Part shown: in pieces, positions 44,379 through 56,134 of the stretch
How positions within the stretch are numbered: the first letter of the stretch is position 1
Layout: each line of letters opens with the position of its first letter
Origin: Ceratopteris richardii
Taxonomy: Eukaryota; Streptophyta; Polypodiopsida; Polypodiales; Pteridaceae
Direction: 5' to 3'
Length of the DNA stretch: 64,000 bases
Assembly: GCA_020310875.1 (NCBI GenBank)
Contig: CM035407.1
Span: 68,052,658 to 68,116,657, forward strand
Made by a program: the position numbers and the translations under genes
The notes under the pieces: model-generated
Told to the model about the DNA's origin: nothing
Databases searched by the model: none
The model's input: only the letters and a program-made list of their open reading frames with translations

Positions 44379-45767
44379 CCTAGTTATATGAAATTTTTAA
44401 ATATACATGGAAACACCATGTACCACAAATATCCAAAATTCATATCATTTGGCACCTGAAATTGAGAGAAATACTTTAAGTTTTTGCAAACCTACAACAA
44501 CTTGTTAGAGATAATTCCATCCACAATTCCCATAGCAATTTTGCAATTTCTCTCCACTCAAAATTTCAAAGCTCATGAAATTTTGAGGACAAAAAAAGAA
44601 CATAGGCTATGTAAGCCAAGAAAACTCTCATGATTTGGATATTCCCATGATGAGATATGACCTTGCAAAGTGACCCCTATACACCATCTAGAGGATGAGT
44701 TTTCTTGCTATAGGTCTTTACCTTTGGGATCTTTAGGTCTATAAAAAATAACTTCAAGTTTCATAAAATGAGGTGAGCATGTTAATGACTTCAACAAATA
44801 ATGGCACACAAAATTTCATGAAAAATATGATTTTCTACATGAAGTTATAAACAAAAAAATAGGCAACAATACCAAATCAAGTCATCTATTGCTTTCACTA
44901 ATCTGAAGTCAATCATAAAAAATAGATCATTGAATCAATGAACTAAAAATTTTCTCTATCATTTCATTCCTAGTGCACATAATTGAATGATGTTAGTCTC
45001 CTTTCATGCCTAATCTTTAATTAATGCACTCCTATCAATGGATATTGTCATCCATTTCATCCTATAATTGCTTATTAACAAGGCTATGTGCATCATTAAA
45101 TGCATATAAATATGTCTTTAAAAAGAAAATGAAATGAAAGAATATTAATGAATGCACTTTAATGAGTTCCTATGTGCATATAATGAAAGGTAATTCTCAT
45201 GAGGAAGACATAAATCATTCAAAAGATCCTTTCTTTGTGATGAAAGAATAAATTGAAAACAAAGACTCTTCTATGAATCTAGATCTCTTAAATCTCATCT
45301 CTTACTTTCTCTCCTAAAAGCCTAAATGAATAATTTATAAAGAGAATAATCTCTTATGAAGTCTAAACATTTCTCTTAATCCTAAAGAAGAAGTAAAAGT
45401 CATTTAAGGCTTGGAAAAGCATGTTGTGATTCTACTCAATCACTTTGGAAGCATTGTACAGTTGGTCATTTATAACAAAAGCACAAGAAACTAGCCTATC
45501 ATTGGAAAGTTCTTTGAGCATAGTCTAGTGATTTTGGAATTTTTGGATTTGGAGTCTCTTAGCTCAATTATGGTGAAATAGTGATGCTAGGTAGTCAATC
45601 TTGACCCTGTGAGAAGGGCATTAGAAGCCTTGAAAGATCCCCTTTTGTCTCCATTCGATTATCCTCAAAAGAGATGCATGCGTGACACTAGGAGAAATCC
45701 CACATATGGAATTTTCTTCTCGTGTAAAGGCCTATAAAATGTGCATTATCTCCATGGAACATATGTC
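44379..45767. other. Unassigned AT-rich region
   Basis: About 1.4 kb with no coding frame, LTR pair or primer site that I can support. It may be old host DNA or a very decayed element. Confidence 0.4.
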
Positions 45768-45985
<218 letters not shown>

Positions 45986-46322
45986 TCTCTTCCCTCCCTC
46001 CGTGGCCTTGGTCACGTGGGCGACCACTTGCCCTACCAATGGCAGAGATAGCACCTCTAACGTATGAATAAAGGGAACATTTACCTATTTGATATTGCTG
46101 TCGTGCATCACACAAGGACGATGAGCACCTAAGGAAAATCTTTGAATGGATTCTTTTCTTGCATGCCACCCAAGGCTATCCAAGAAGCCACGTGTAAAGT
46201 TTTTTTTCCCTCCCAAAAATTGCCATACAACTCAACGTCCAATCCTCCAAGAATTCTTTCCTCCAAAAAAACACTCGAAGGAATGGCTCTCTCTCCAAGA
46301 AATTTCCTCCTCTCTCACTCAA

Positions 46323-46876
46323 GCTCTGATACCAAATGAAAGATAATAATTTTCTACTTGCCACTCTCCTCCCAACCTTAAATAGCCCTTGACATTGGCA
46401 TATCTACACTCTTCTCTAACGTCCAAACTACCCTCATATAGCCACTCCGAAGAGATGGAATAGCCTCAAAAACTCATGCTAGATCTTTGGATCCCCTAAG
46501 CTCTAGTCCTTGAACTAGCTGCGGTCATGGAACAAATGCAGGTAGACCAATGGTAGATCATAGATGTCTAAACAAATCTAACGTATATCCTCAATCTTGT
46601 GGATAATTTGCCTATAGTTAATGGGTTCAAAAGGCTGAATATATGGATTCTAAAGGTTCTAATATGATATATATTTGCTTTGGTTTAGCACTTGATTTAC
46701 CCATGGACCTTTGGGTTCAAATCTTGGTTTTAACCCTTTGGGTATTTATTCAAATGATCTCCCAATTGAGTGGTTGTGAACCTTATGTTGAGATATCAAG
46801 CTCAACATGTGATGATCGAGGATGACACGTACCAGTTTTTTGTTTCTCTGACATGTATAGTGGTCATGCCAGTATA
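46323..46876 (-). repeat. Possible minus-strand LTR with primer site (element E)
   Basis: GCTCTGATACCA at 46323-46334 is the complement of the tRNA-Met primer site, and TGAAAG begins at 46337, as expected for an LTR end read on the minus strand. On the minus strand a CTATTTAAGG box lies near 46380. The outer end is not identified, and 46876 is only where the next LTR starts. Sequence left of the primer site (46142-46322) would be its leader. Confidence 0.4.
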
Positions 46877-47155
46877 TGTCAGGGATACTTCATTGAGCTT
46901 TATTAGATTTATCTATCGAGAGTGATGGCACATTTGTTTCTTGCCAGCTCACTCATTCGCGGAAATTAGGTTTTTCCTTATGTACTGATCTTTATATATT
47001 GCACTTGTTGTATTCTTGTTTTTAGGTCATTCTTGTACATTCCTTTTTATGTAGAAGAAGAAGAAGATCATTCTTCCTTGCCTCAATCTGTGTGTGCTTC
47101 TCCTTGAGAGTGAGAGTGTGTGTGAGCCCTCTTCCTTATCTCCTTACTCGTGACA
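46877..47155 (+). repeat. 5' LTR of copia element X
   Basis: This 279-bp segment starts TGTCAGGGATAC and ends CTCGTGACA, an inverted TGTCA/TGACA pair. It is followed at once by TGGTATCAGAGCC, a primer site. A TATA-like TTATATATTG lies near 46990. Confidence 0.75.
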
Positions 47156-47604
47156 TGGTATCAGAGCCAGTGTGGCTATAGAGAGCTCGTGGAGAAGGCG
47201 ACGGTGAAGAGTACGCAACAAGGCATGGAGAAAACACGATTCACAAACGACCTCTATTTGCTATGAAAATCGGTGTTAAGGTAGAAGACCTCAAAATATT
47301 TTTGGGAGTTATCCCTTTAGGGTCACTTGTTTTTGTCAGATCGAAGTTTCGAAGCCATCTCGACCTCCGGTTTGAGCCCACAAGGTGGGCCCCGCAAAAA
47401 AACCAGGTCAGTTTCAGAAACTGTAACTTGCATTCTGTTCAGTAACACCCATATATTTCAGATCCAAAATTTCAAGCGATTCCGTGTAATGTTGATACAC
47501 GAAAACTGTGTTTTTCTGAGATCGAACTGTCACTTCATAGTGCGACAGTGTTCAAGCAGAATTGCTGCTTGTAGTGTTTTGCAGTGTTGTGAATTGCTGT
47601 AGAA

Positions 47605-47661
47605 ATGGCAAACACAGATGGAATGAGTCAGCTTATGAGTGATAAGCTGGACAAGAACAAC
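47605..47661 (+). pseudogene. X gag start, split by insertion of A8
   Basis: The ATG at 47605 opens a copia gag that reads M-A-N-T-D-G-M-S-Q-L and then K-L-D-K-N-N, where A8 interrupts. The frame resumes after the second ACAAC at 52822 with F-H-A-W-R-F-R-M-M-N-F-L-M-G, typical of a copia gag N-terminus (K-L-x-x-x-N-F-x-x-W). Only about 33 codons survive, because B2 replaces X from about 52863. Confidence 0.82.
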
Positions 47662-47891
47662 TGTTGATATATTTAGGTAGTGATGTGTGTGAACACACTA
47701 GGACCGCCGGGGCACTTTTTTCCCTCTTTAGGAGGTTTTTTCCCCCGGCTTGTATATACGCCTATTGCCCTACTGGGCTACTTATCTTTGTACATTCTCT
47801 AGTAATACATTCAGTATTGTGTGTTTGTGCTCCAAGCTTCTTCTTCTTCCTTGTGCTGTTCGTGTGCTTCCGCAGACGTCTATCTCCAACA
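47662..47891 (+). repeat. 5' LTR of A8
   Basis: This 230-bp LTR has TGTTG/CAACA ends and is followed by the primer site at 47893-47909. It holds TGTATATACGCC as a likely TATA region (about 47750). Confidence 0.95.
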
Positions 47892-48246
47892 ATTGGTATC
47901 AGAGCAGGTTATCGCTTCTTCTAGGGTGCCGTCGACACTCCTCCATTTGCAGTCTCAGATTCACACGAAATTTGGTGAGCATACTTAGGGTGTTTTCGAG
48001 ATCAAAACAACTTTGCTGTGTGGTGCCGAAATTACGATCTGAGCTCGTTTCGGCCTCCGAACGCACTATCGTAGCGCTTGTGCAGGCTATTTCGTCCTTT
48101 TGTGCCAAAGGTATATACTAGTTTCTGTTTGCCAGTTTAAGCATCTCAAAGTCTGCTACAGGTCTAGTAGAACTCGTCTGGGCAGTTCCGTTCAACTTTT
48201 TGAGATACAATCAATTTTTTGCATCAAGGTATTTTAGTCACCGGCC

Positions 48247-51200
48247 ATGGCTGAAAGCAGTGATGTATTCCGTATGTTGGCTGTTGAGCATAAGTTGGAT
48301 GGTACCAACTACCCATTATGGGCTTATATGATGCGACATGTATTGGTTGCAAAAGGATTGTGGAACATTGTGTAGGGTGTTGAAAGACGTCCTGTTACAC
48401 CTGTAACGACAGGTACTGCAAATACAGGTGCTGGAGCTAATGAAGATGGTGTCGAAGATGATATTCCACAGATTCCTATTCGTGCTGCTGTTTCTGTTGC
48501 ACCTACTGCAGAGCAGATTCGATGGGATGGCAGAGATGCCCAGGCACATGCATTGATAGCTTTGTCTGTCAAACGTGCCATTATTCCTCACATTCGCTCT
48601 TGCAGAACAACAAAGGATGCTTGGGATACACTTACCACTTTGTACCAGGCTAGGAATGAGGCTCGTGTTGCTTATCTCCGAAAACAGTTGGAGAGTGAGC
48701 ACATGAATGAAGGTGATTCTATGGACAGTTTCTTAATGAAGATCAAAGATTTGAAGGAACAGTTGATTTCTACTGATGAGGTTATACCAGATAGCTCACG
48801 TGTGCAGACCGTTCTGAATGGTATTCTTGATTCATATCAGAGTTTTGCTTCTACTCTTCAGTTGATGATGAAAGGCAATCCAAATGCCTTGTCATTTGAG
48901 GATTTAGTCTCTGTTCTGTTGCAGGAAGATCAGTCCAGGCAGAACAGGTCCATTATGCGTGTTGCAGATCAAGCTTTCCTGGCTAGTCAGAAGGGCAAAG
49001 GAAAATGGAGCTCTTCTACTAGTGAGCAAAAATATGCAAATGCTGCACAATCGAAGAACCAGGATAAAGATGAGAAGAAATTAGAAAAGCAGAAATTGTT
49101 TTGCAAGTACTGTAAAGGAAATGATCATATCATAAAGAACTATCCAAAACTGGCTGCTAAAGAGGCAAAGAAGAAAGAGGCTGGAATGGTTGTTGCAGAG
49201 GCCTCTACACCAAAAAAGGAGTTTGCAAATCTTGTGCTGGAAGAAGAATGGGCGTTTACTACTGTCTGCAGCTTTGACCCATCTTCTCATGATCAGTGCA
49301 TGTCTGCAGTAGACTCAGATGTTTGGTACTTTGACAGTGGGGTGACCAAACATATTACCTCGCAGCACAGTTTCTTCTCTTCACTCGAGCCTGCCCCTAC
49401 AGGGAATACTGTCACATGCGCCAATAACTCCTCTTATCCCGTTATGGGAGTTGGTAAGATCATTCTGACTACTGCTGATGGTAGTTCTTTCACTTTGTCA
49501 GATGCTTTATTTGTGCCAGGGATCAAAAAGAACCTGTTATCAGTTTCTGAATTAGCCAAGATTGGCTTGGTTGTGAAATTCGTTGATGACAGGTGTACAG
49601 TCCATGCTCTCTCAAATGGTAATGTGATTATTGCTTTTGGCATTTTATGTCGTGGGCTGTATAAGCTCATAGACTATGAAAGATCTGTGAATGATTTGGC
49701 ATGTGCAGTTCATGATTCTCAGGCTATGTCAGATGCAAAGCTTTGGCATGCACGCTTTGGTCATCTGAATTTTGCTAGTTTGCTACGCCTGCAGAAATCT
49801 GAAATGGTGTCCTCTTTGCCCAAACTTGAGGCTCCTGGAAAACATGTTTGTGAAGGCTCTGTTTTGGGCAAAATGAAGCGTTCTTCCTTTCTAAAAGATG
49901 GTTCAATTCGGGCTATGCAAAAATTGCAGCTTGTACATAGTGATGTCTGTGGTCCTATGCAGACACCCTCTTTTGGAAATTACCTTTACTTCGTGACTTT
50001 CATTGATGATTTTTCCAAGCATGCATGGGTATATCCACTCAAAGCAAAGTCCGAAGTGTTCATGTGCTTCAAACAGTTTTTGGTTTTGGCTGAAAATCTG
50101 TCAGCATGTAAAATGGGCACCCTCCGTTCTGATCGGGGGGGAATATATGTCTTCAGATTTTAATGCATTTCTGGCTGAACGTGGGATAAAACACCAGTGT
50201 ATAGTGCCATATACACCTCAACAGAATGGAGTTGCTGAACGAAAGAACAGGTCACTCATGGAGATGGCGAGGTGCATGGTCAAAAGTCAGGCTTTACCAC
50301 ATAGTTTCTGGCTTGAGGCTGTCATGTGTGCAGCATATGTACTGAACAGGTGTCCCACTAAAGCGTTGCAGTCTATCACTCCATATGAGGCTTGGCATGA
50401 CCGCAAGCCATGTGTTGCTCATCTGCATGTTTTTGGTTGTTTGGCATATGCATTAGTGCCTGAACAACATCACCAAAAATTGGATGATAAGGTAGTAAAA
50501 TGTATTTTTGTTGGGTATAGTTATGAAAGTAAAGGCTATCGTCTGTATCATCCATAGACTAAACGCATTCTCGTTAGCCGTGATGTTGTCTTTGTGGAAG
50601 ATGCTATTCAACCATTGCTTTCATGTACTAAGGAGACATCTGTTAGCTCCAAAGACATGTATGATACGTTGATGCCTCTTTTTACAGGTGGACAATCTAG
50701 TGCTGGTCCTAATGAGGCAACTTCTCAGCCCTTGCAGGTTTCATATGATGATGCAGATCATTCTATTTCTGATGCAGATTTACATGATGCACTTGTTGAT
50801 GAGAGAGCTGATATTGAGCAGGCAAAAACTATGCCAAAATGGTTGGTGCAGACTTTGCGTGACAGCAAATTAGATGCACCTTTGTCATATCATAATAGTT
50901 CAGGCTCTCATAGTGCCGCCTTTGCATCAGATTGCTATGCTATGGCTGCGTCTAGTCTCTGTGATGAGAATGAGCCTATTTCTTTTGATGAAGCACAGAA
51001 TTCAGAAAATTGGATGGCTGCCATGCAATCTGAATATGATGCTATAATGAAGAATGGTACATGGTCTTTATGTGACTTGCCTCCTGGCAAGAAGGCCATT
51101 GGCACTAAGTGGGTATACAAGCTGAAGCGTAAACCTGATGGTACAGTTGATAGGTATAAGGCTAGGCTTGTTGCAAAGGGTTATGCGCAGGAAAGAGGCA

Positions 51201-52510
51201 TTGATTTTGATGAGACCTTTGCACCTACATGCCGTATGACTACTATTCGGAGCATTTGTGCACTTGCAGCCCATCATGGTTGGAATGTACATCAGTTGGA
51301 CATTAAAACAGCATTTCTGAATGGTGACGTACATGAAGAAGTGTATGTTTTTCAGCCCCGTGGCTTTGTGCAGAAAGGGCATGAAAACCAGGTGTGCAGG
51401 TCAAAGAAGGCATTATATGGTTTAAAGCAAGCACCACGTGCTTGGTATGAGAAGATACATGCCTATATGGTTGCACATGGTTTTGTGAACAGTCCAATTG
51501 AAAGCACCTTATATGCTAAGCGTGCTAATGATGTGCTTCTGATCATTGTTGTCTATGTTGATGACATGCTGCTCACTGGTCGTATTGAGAAGCATATTGC
51601 TGATTTCAAGGCTGATTTGCATGCCTCATTTGAGATGTCTGATTTGGGGCATTTGCATCACTATTTGGGCATTCAATTTATGCAAGTTGATGGTGGAATG
51701 GCTTTGTGTCAAACGAAATATATTGACACATTATTGCAGCGTTTTGGCCTTGAAGACTGTAAGCCTATTGCCACTCCGATGGAGAGAGGTTTACGATTGA
51801 GTCTTCATGATGCTGGAGATGCATTTGATGCTGTTCTCTATCAGCAGGCTATTGGATGCTTGATTTACTTATGCATTACTCGGCCAGATATTCAGTTTGC
51901 TGTCTCACAGATGAGCAGGTTTATGCATTGCCCAGGAGTCACGCATTGGAAGGCGGTTAAGCACATCTTTCGCTACTTGAGTGGTACTCGGCTACTTGGG
52001 TTGTTTTATCCCAAGGGGGGATCACTACCGCCAGATTTGCATGCTTTTTCTGACTCAGATTGGGCTGGTTGCTATGACACTCATGTGTCCACCAGTGGTT
52101 TTTGCTTCATGCTTGGTAGCTCATGTATATCTTGGTTGAGCAAGAAGCAGCCTACTGTGGCCACTTCCAGTTGTGAGGCTGAGTATAGGGCATCTTTCAC
52201 AGCGGCTATTGAGTGTGTGTGGCTCAGATGCCTTATGGCTGATTTGGGTGTTGGCCAGTCTTCTGCCACCACCATCTTCATTGACAGTCAGAGCGCATTG
52301 GCAGTTACGAGGAACCCTGTGTTCCATGCTCGCACTAAGCACATTGAGGTGCATTATCACTATGTCAGGGAGAGGTTCTTTGCTGGGGAGATCAGCTTGG
52401 CATATGTGCCCACGCAGGAGAACATAGCAGACCTTTTCACGAAGGCTCTGCCTAGGGAGAAGTTTGAAGCTTTCCGCAAAGCTTTGGGCTTACTTCCTTT
52501 TGTGGAGTGA
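48247..52510 (+). pseudogene. A8 gag-pol polyprotein, nearly intact
   Basis: The ATG is at 48247, and the frame is open to 50163 except for TAG at codon 43 (48373). Gag is the UBN2 type. The knuckle is C-K-Y-C-K-G-N-D-H-I-I-K-N-Y, with the last cysteine replaced by tyrosine. Protease is F-D-S-G-V-T-K-H-I (about 49330) and the pre-integrase motif is L-W-H-A-R-F-G-H. Integrase acids are in H-S-D-V-C-G-P, R-S-D-R-G and Q-N-G-V-A-E-R. A run of eight G near 50138 carries a frameshift within integrase. A second TAG at 50555 replaces a CAG. RT and RNase H (50594-52510) are intact, with Y-V-D-D-M near 51555 and the D-S-D-W-A-G, C-E-A-E-Y and F-T-K-A-L motifs. Confidence 0.95.
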
Positions 52511-52584
52511 TTTCCACATAGCTTGGCACTTCCTTATACATGAGTGCTAGCTCCTTGTTCACCGCATCACTCCCAAGGGGGATT

Positions 52585-52816
52585 TGTTGATATATTTAGG
52601 TAGTGATGTGTGTGAGCACACTAGGACCGTCGGGGCACTTTTTTCCCTCTTTAGGAGGTTTTTTTTCACCCGGCTTGTATATACGCCTATTGCCCTAATG
52701 GGCTACTTATCTTTGTACATTATCTAGTAATACATTCAGTATTGTGTGTTTGTGCTCCAAGCTTCTTCTTCTTCCTTGTGCTGTTCGTGTTCTTCCGCAG
52801 ACGTCTATCTCCAACA
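52585..52816 (+). repeat. 3' LTR of A8
   Basis: This 232-bp LTR is preceded by the polypurine tract CCCAAGGGGGATT and followed by the target duplication ACAAC. Confidence 0.95.
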
Positions 52817-52821
52817 ACAAC

Positions 52822-52862
52822 TTCCATGCTTGGAGATTCAGAATGATGAATTTCTTGATGGG
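52822..52862 (+). pseudogene. X gag continuation after A8
   Basis: It reads F-H-A-W-R-F-R-M-M-N-F-L-M-G in the frame that continues from 47661. It ends near 52862, where minus-strand B2 integrase begins. Confidence 0.75.
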
Positions 52863-53370
52863 CAATTTTTCTCCTTCATCATGGATCTTGCAAACTCAAC
52901 AAGAGTTCTATTCCTTCTTTCTGCTACACCATTTTGTTGAGGAGAGTATCTGCAAGTAATTTCCTTTTTTATACCTACATTCCACAAGTAATCACTGAAC
53001 TCATTAGAGAAATACTCTCCCCCTCCATCTGACCTTAGTCTCTTCAACTTTGACCTGTAATTCTCTTTGCATACACATGATAATGTTTGAATGTATTGAA
53101 TACCTCTGACTTATCTTTGATCACATAGATAGTGATCCATCTTGTAGCATCATCAACATAAATCACATAATACCTTGAACCATTGATACTGAAATCCTTT
53201 GATGGTCCCCACACATTTGTGTGTACCAATTCAAGCTTCTCTGAATACATAAAACCATGCTTGGAATAAGATTGCTTATGAGCCTTACCTAATTGACATG
53301 CCTCACATCTGTATGTCATATGTTGACCTGCAACATTAGGTAATCCAAGCACTGAACCATTGTTAACCAT
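52863..53370 (-). pseudogene. B2 integrase, catalytic residue lost
   Basis: It reads C-E-A-C-Q-L-G-K, then H-T-N-V-W-G-P, where B1 has H-T-D-V-W-G-P, so the first catalytic aspartate is replaced by asparagine. R-S-D-G-G-G-E-Y and Q-N-G-V-A-E-R are kept. A frameshift near 53046 separates the two parts. The sequence stops after M-M-K-E-K-N-C-P. Confidence 0.87.
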
Positions 53371-53385
53371 ATCTTTAATACCTCT

Positions 53386-54892
53386 TTAATTGAAATGTCC
53401 AAGTCTTTTGTGCCAAAGATCTAACTCAGAGATCTTATGTCCTCCATAGGTGAACAAGGCATGACCAATGTTACCTTGAATCTTCAATGTGAACAACCTT
53501 CCTTCTTTCTTCCCTGAAACAATTTGTTTATACCCATTGCTAGGGTCTTCCACAAAAACTCCTTCATTAGTGAACCTAACTTCATAACCTTTTTCAACAA
53601 TTTGTCCTACACTTATCAAATTCTTTGGAATTGTAGGAACATACAAAACCTTACTCAAGAGAGTACTTCCATCTTTGGATTTCACTGATCCAATTGATTT
53701 CACATTGTGCTTTGTATTGTCACCTGTTTGAACTACATGATTAGTTACCTTATTCTCCAAATCAGTCATCAAAGCTATGTTGCCACTCAGGTGATTGCTA
53801 CACCCTGAGTGAATGTTGAAGACTCTTTGGTCTTCACTTTGCCTTTCACAAGTTGCATTCATTATCAATGTTGAATGAATCCTCCTTCTGATCTGAAGCA
53901 TAATTGTAGTAGGTATTGTTGTATTGTTGGCTTTGGAATCCTCTACCCGCATTTCTTCCAAAATAACATCTACTACCTCTACCTCTGAAATTACCTCTTT
54001 GATTTCTGCCACCTCTTCCTCTTGAATCAAAGTTCTGATTATATCCGCCATTATTATGAGTATTATGCCAACAATCATGAGCTAAGTGATTTGTCTTACC
54101 ACAAATCCAGTAAGCTTTGACTCCATCTTTATTACTTTTGCCTCGTCCTCTACCTTTGCCACCTCCTCTTCCTCTTAGGAAGTTAGCTTGGCTAGTTGTA
54201 CCTTCATCTTCATTTTCTTGTTGCTTCCCTTTGTTATTCTTCTTCTTATCCTTTGAATACATTGCTTGACCTGCACTTTTATCACCCTCACCTTTGACAT
54301 CCTGCTCAAAGGTTAGCATGTGTCCTAGCAACTGGTTTAAATTAGGAGTAAAATGATCTAGTGATAATTCAGTAGACAAAATGAATGGCTTCCATTTGTC
54401 ATCACCTCTCAAACCTGTGAGGATTTGCCTTACCAATTTATCCTCCTCAATATCTTCATCAACTGCTCCTAATGCATCGGCAATGTCTTTCATCCTTGTT
54501 ACATAATCTGAGATGGATTGAGAGGCCTTCTTCTTGAATGTGGTAAACTCTGCCCACAAGGATGCCTTCCTTGACTTTGTGGTGTTTTGGAAATGCTCCT
54601 CCAAAGCATTCCATATATCACTTGCACTTTCAAGACCTCTAATGTGAGGTAGCAAGTAGTCATTAACTCCCATATAGATAATGCTCCTAGCTTGAGCATC
54701 TCTCTTCATCCAAGTCTTCAAATCTGACAATTCATCCCTAGTTGGAACACTAGGATCTCTGAACTGAGGCTTTTCCTCTTCACCTGTGATATAACCTATC
54801 AAGTCTTTGCTCATAAGATGAGCTTCCATCCTCATTGACCATGTTGGATAGTTCTCTCTATCCAGTTTCTCTATCTGAAGAGAATCTCCCAT
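53386..54892 (-). pseudogene. B2 gag and protease
   Basis: Gag starts at ATG 54892 (M-G-D-S-L-Q-I-E-K-L-D) and is open for about 340 codons, including an RGG-rich part and the knuckle, here with its first cysteine changed (Y-W-I-C-G-K-T-N-H-L-A-H-D-C). A frameshift near 53870 separates it from protease, which reads N-I-H-S-G-C-S-N-H. The catalytic aspartate seen in B1 (I-D-S-G) is a histidine, so the protease would be inactive. The gag N-terminus shows what B1 has lost. Confidence 0.88.
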
Positions 54893-55101
54893 CCTTTCTT
54901 CACCTGTGTATTAAATCCTTCAAGTTTTATGAGGAATAAGGTTAACTTTGCATCAAATGATACTCCTTTTGTCTTCCTTGATATCTTCTGACTTTCTTTT
55001 CAAGCTTTGCTTTCAATCTTTCACGTTTTGGATCTTCAATTGTTGAATTCTTTATGACTGCAGCAGTCGGGGCCCTCCTTTCTTCAATTTTGATGCTTCT
55101 T

Positions 55102-55113
55102 GCTCTGATACCA
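55102..55113 (-). other. Primer binding site of B2
   Basis: GCTCTGATACCA is the complement of the initiator-Met tRNA type site. It lies one base inside the LTR. Confidence 0.88.
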
Positions 55114-55114
55114 C

Positions 55115-56134
55115 TGATGGAGAGTGTTAATCTCCAAAATAACAAGTTGTTCTTGAAATTAGAGCACCTCTATATTAAGAATAACTTAAAACCTTCACCA
55201 ATTTGGAGGATCAATACTCGTCTACCAAAATCTTGAACAAACTATGAAGAAGATGACTACACAGAAAGTCTGCTGCACATAACTCACTCATTCACTTGTC
55301 AAATGTGTAAAGTTTTTGATAAATCTTTGCATAAGGTGTTGCCTATAGTTTGTACACCTCCTCCAAGTTAAATCATTCCAAAAGACTCAGTAGAACTTGA
55401 GAAATGATCTTAACAAGTCATCTATGTCTAAAACTATAGTTCTTTACAGTCAACTTTGACACTTGCAACTTCGAAAGCTTGGTTCTCCCAAACTACCCGT
55501 TTATGAAAATGTTTTTAGCCATAGATGGATTAAATTCCAACTTAGATTTGACTCCTCACTTGTGCAAAACTTTACACTGTGCACTGAGAACTAGCCATTT
55601 CTTTGATCACCGGGATTGCGCTTGTTTCAGAAGACACTCAACACTTCCTCACATATGAATGTTCCTACTCATAATTCTCATAGCTTGTTTACAATTAGGC
55701 TCTCAAACTTTAACCATAGACCCATTAACTATGGAATTAGACACCTACAAAAGGATTCTTGAAATGATGAAGCATAGAAGGAGAACACACAAAAAAATCA
55801 GGCGCAACTTTTCTTCATTACTGAAAAGTTTTACATCTGGATAAGAGAGCTATCTTACTCATTTCACAAGTGTCTAATGAATTCTAATTCTCATCAATTC
55901 TTGTTATCACACACTCTCTCATATTTGCTTTTCCTTGTATATATAGGCAAATATGTACAAGTTCATCACCATACAAAGGTATAAGTGAGCTAACTCTAAG
56001 TTAATGTACATATGTATACACATCTTCATTCTCTGAACATGTACTTTCTTCATGCTTCATATTTTGATCTTTTCTTCAATCCTTGAATTCAAAAATTCAT
56101 CAAAACTTCAATTGTTGATTGCCTTGCACCAACA
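55115..56134 (-). repeat. 5' LTR of B2 (1020 bp)
   Basis: On the minus strand it starts TGTTGGTGCAAGGC and ends CTCCATCA. It aligns end to end with the 1012-bp LTR at 19269-20280. Short open frames inside it are not genes. Confidence 0.85.

Larger units (their letters stand above)
47662..52816 (+). mobile_element. Complete family A element A8 (ACAAC duplication)
   Basis: LTRs are at 47662-47891 and 52585-52816, and ACAAC occurs at 47657-47661 and 52817-52821. The element is 5155 bp. The two LTRs differ at about six bases and a 2-base indel, so they are about 97% identical by eye. This is the youngest complete copy in the window. It sits in the gag of element X. Its coding region is close to intact, with two TAG codons and one frameshift. 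Confidence 0.97.
52863..56134 (-). mobile_element. Copia family B element B2, truncated in integrase
   Basis: On the minus strand the order is 5' LTR (56134-55115), primer site, gag, protease and integrase up to about 52863. RT, RNase H and 3' LTR are missing. It was inserted in the RT of copia element C, which starts directly outside the LTR at 56135. The truncation point differs from that of B1 by about 35 codons. Confidence 0.87.

Noticed and set aside
50935..51497. Minus-strand frames opposite the RT of A8 (and the same in A10)
   Set aside because: They recur in every A copy as mirror frames of RT and contain no motif of their own.
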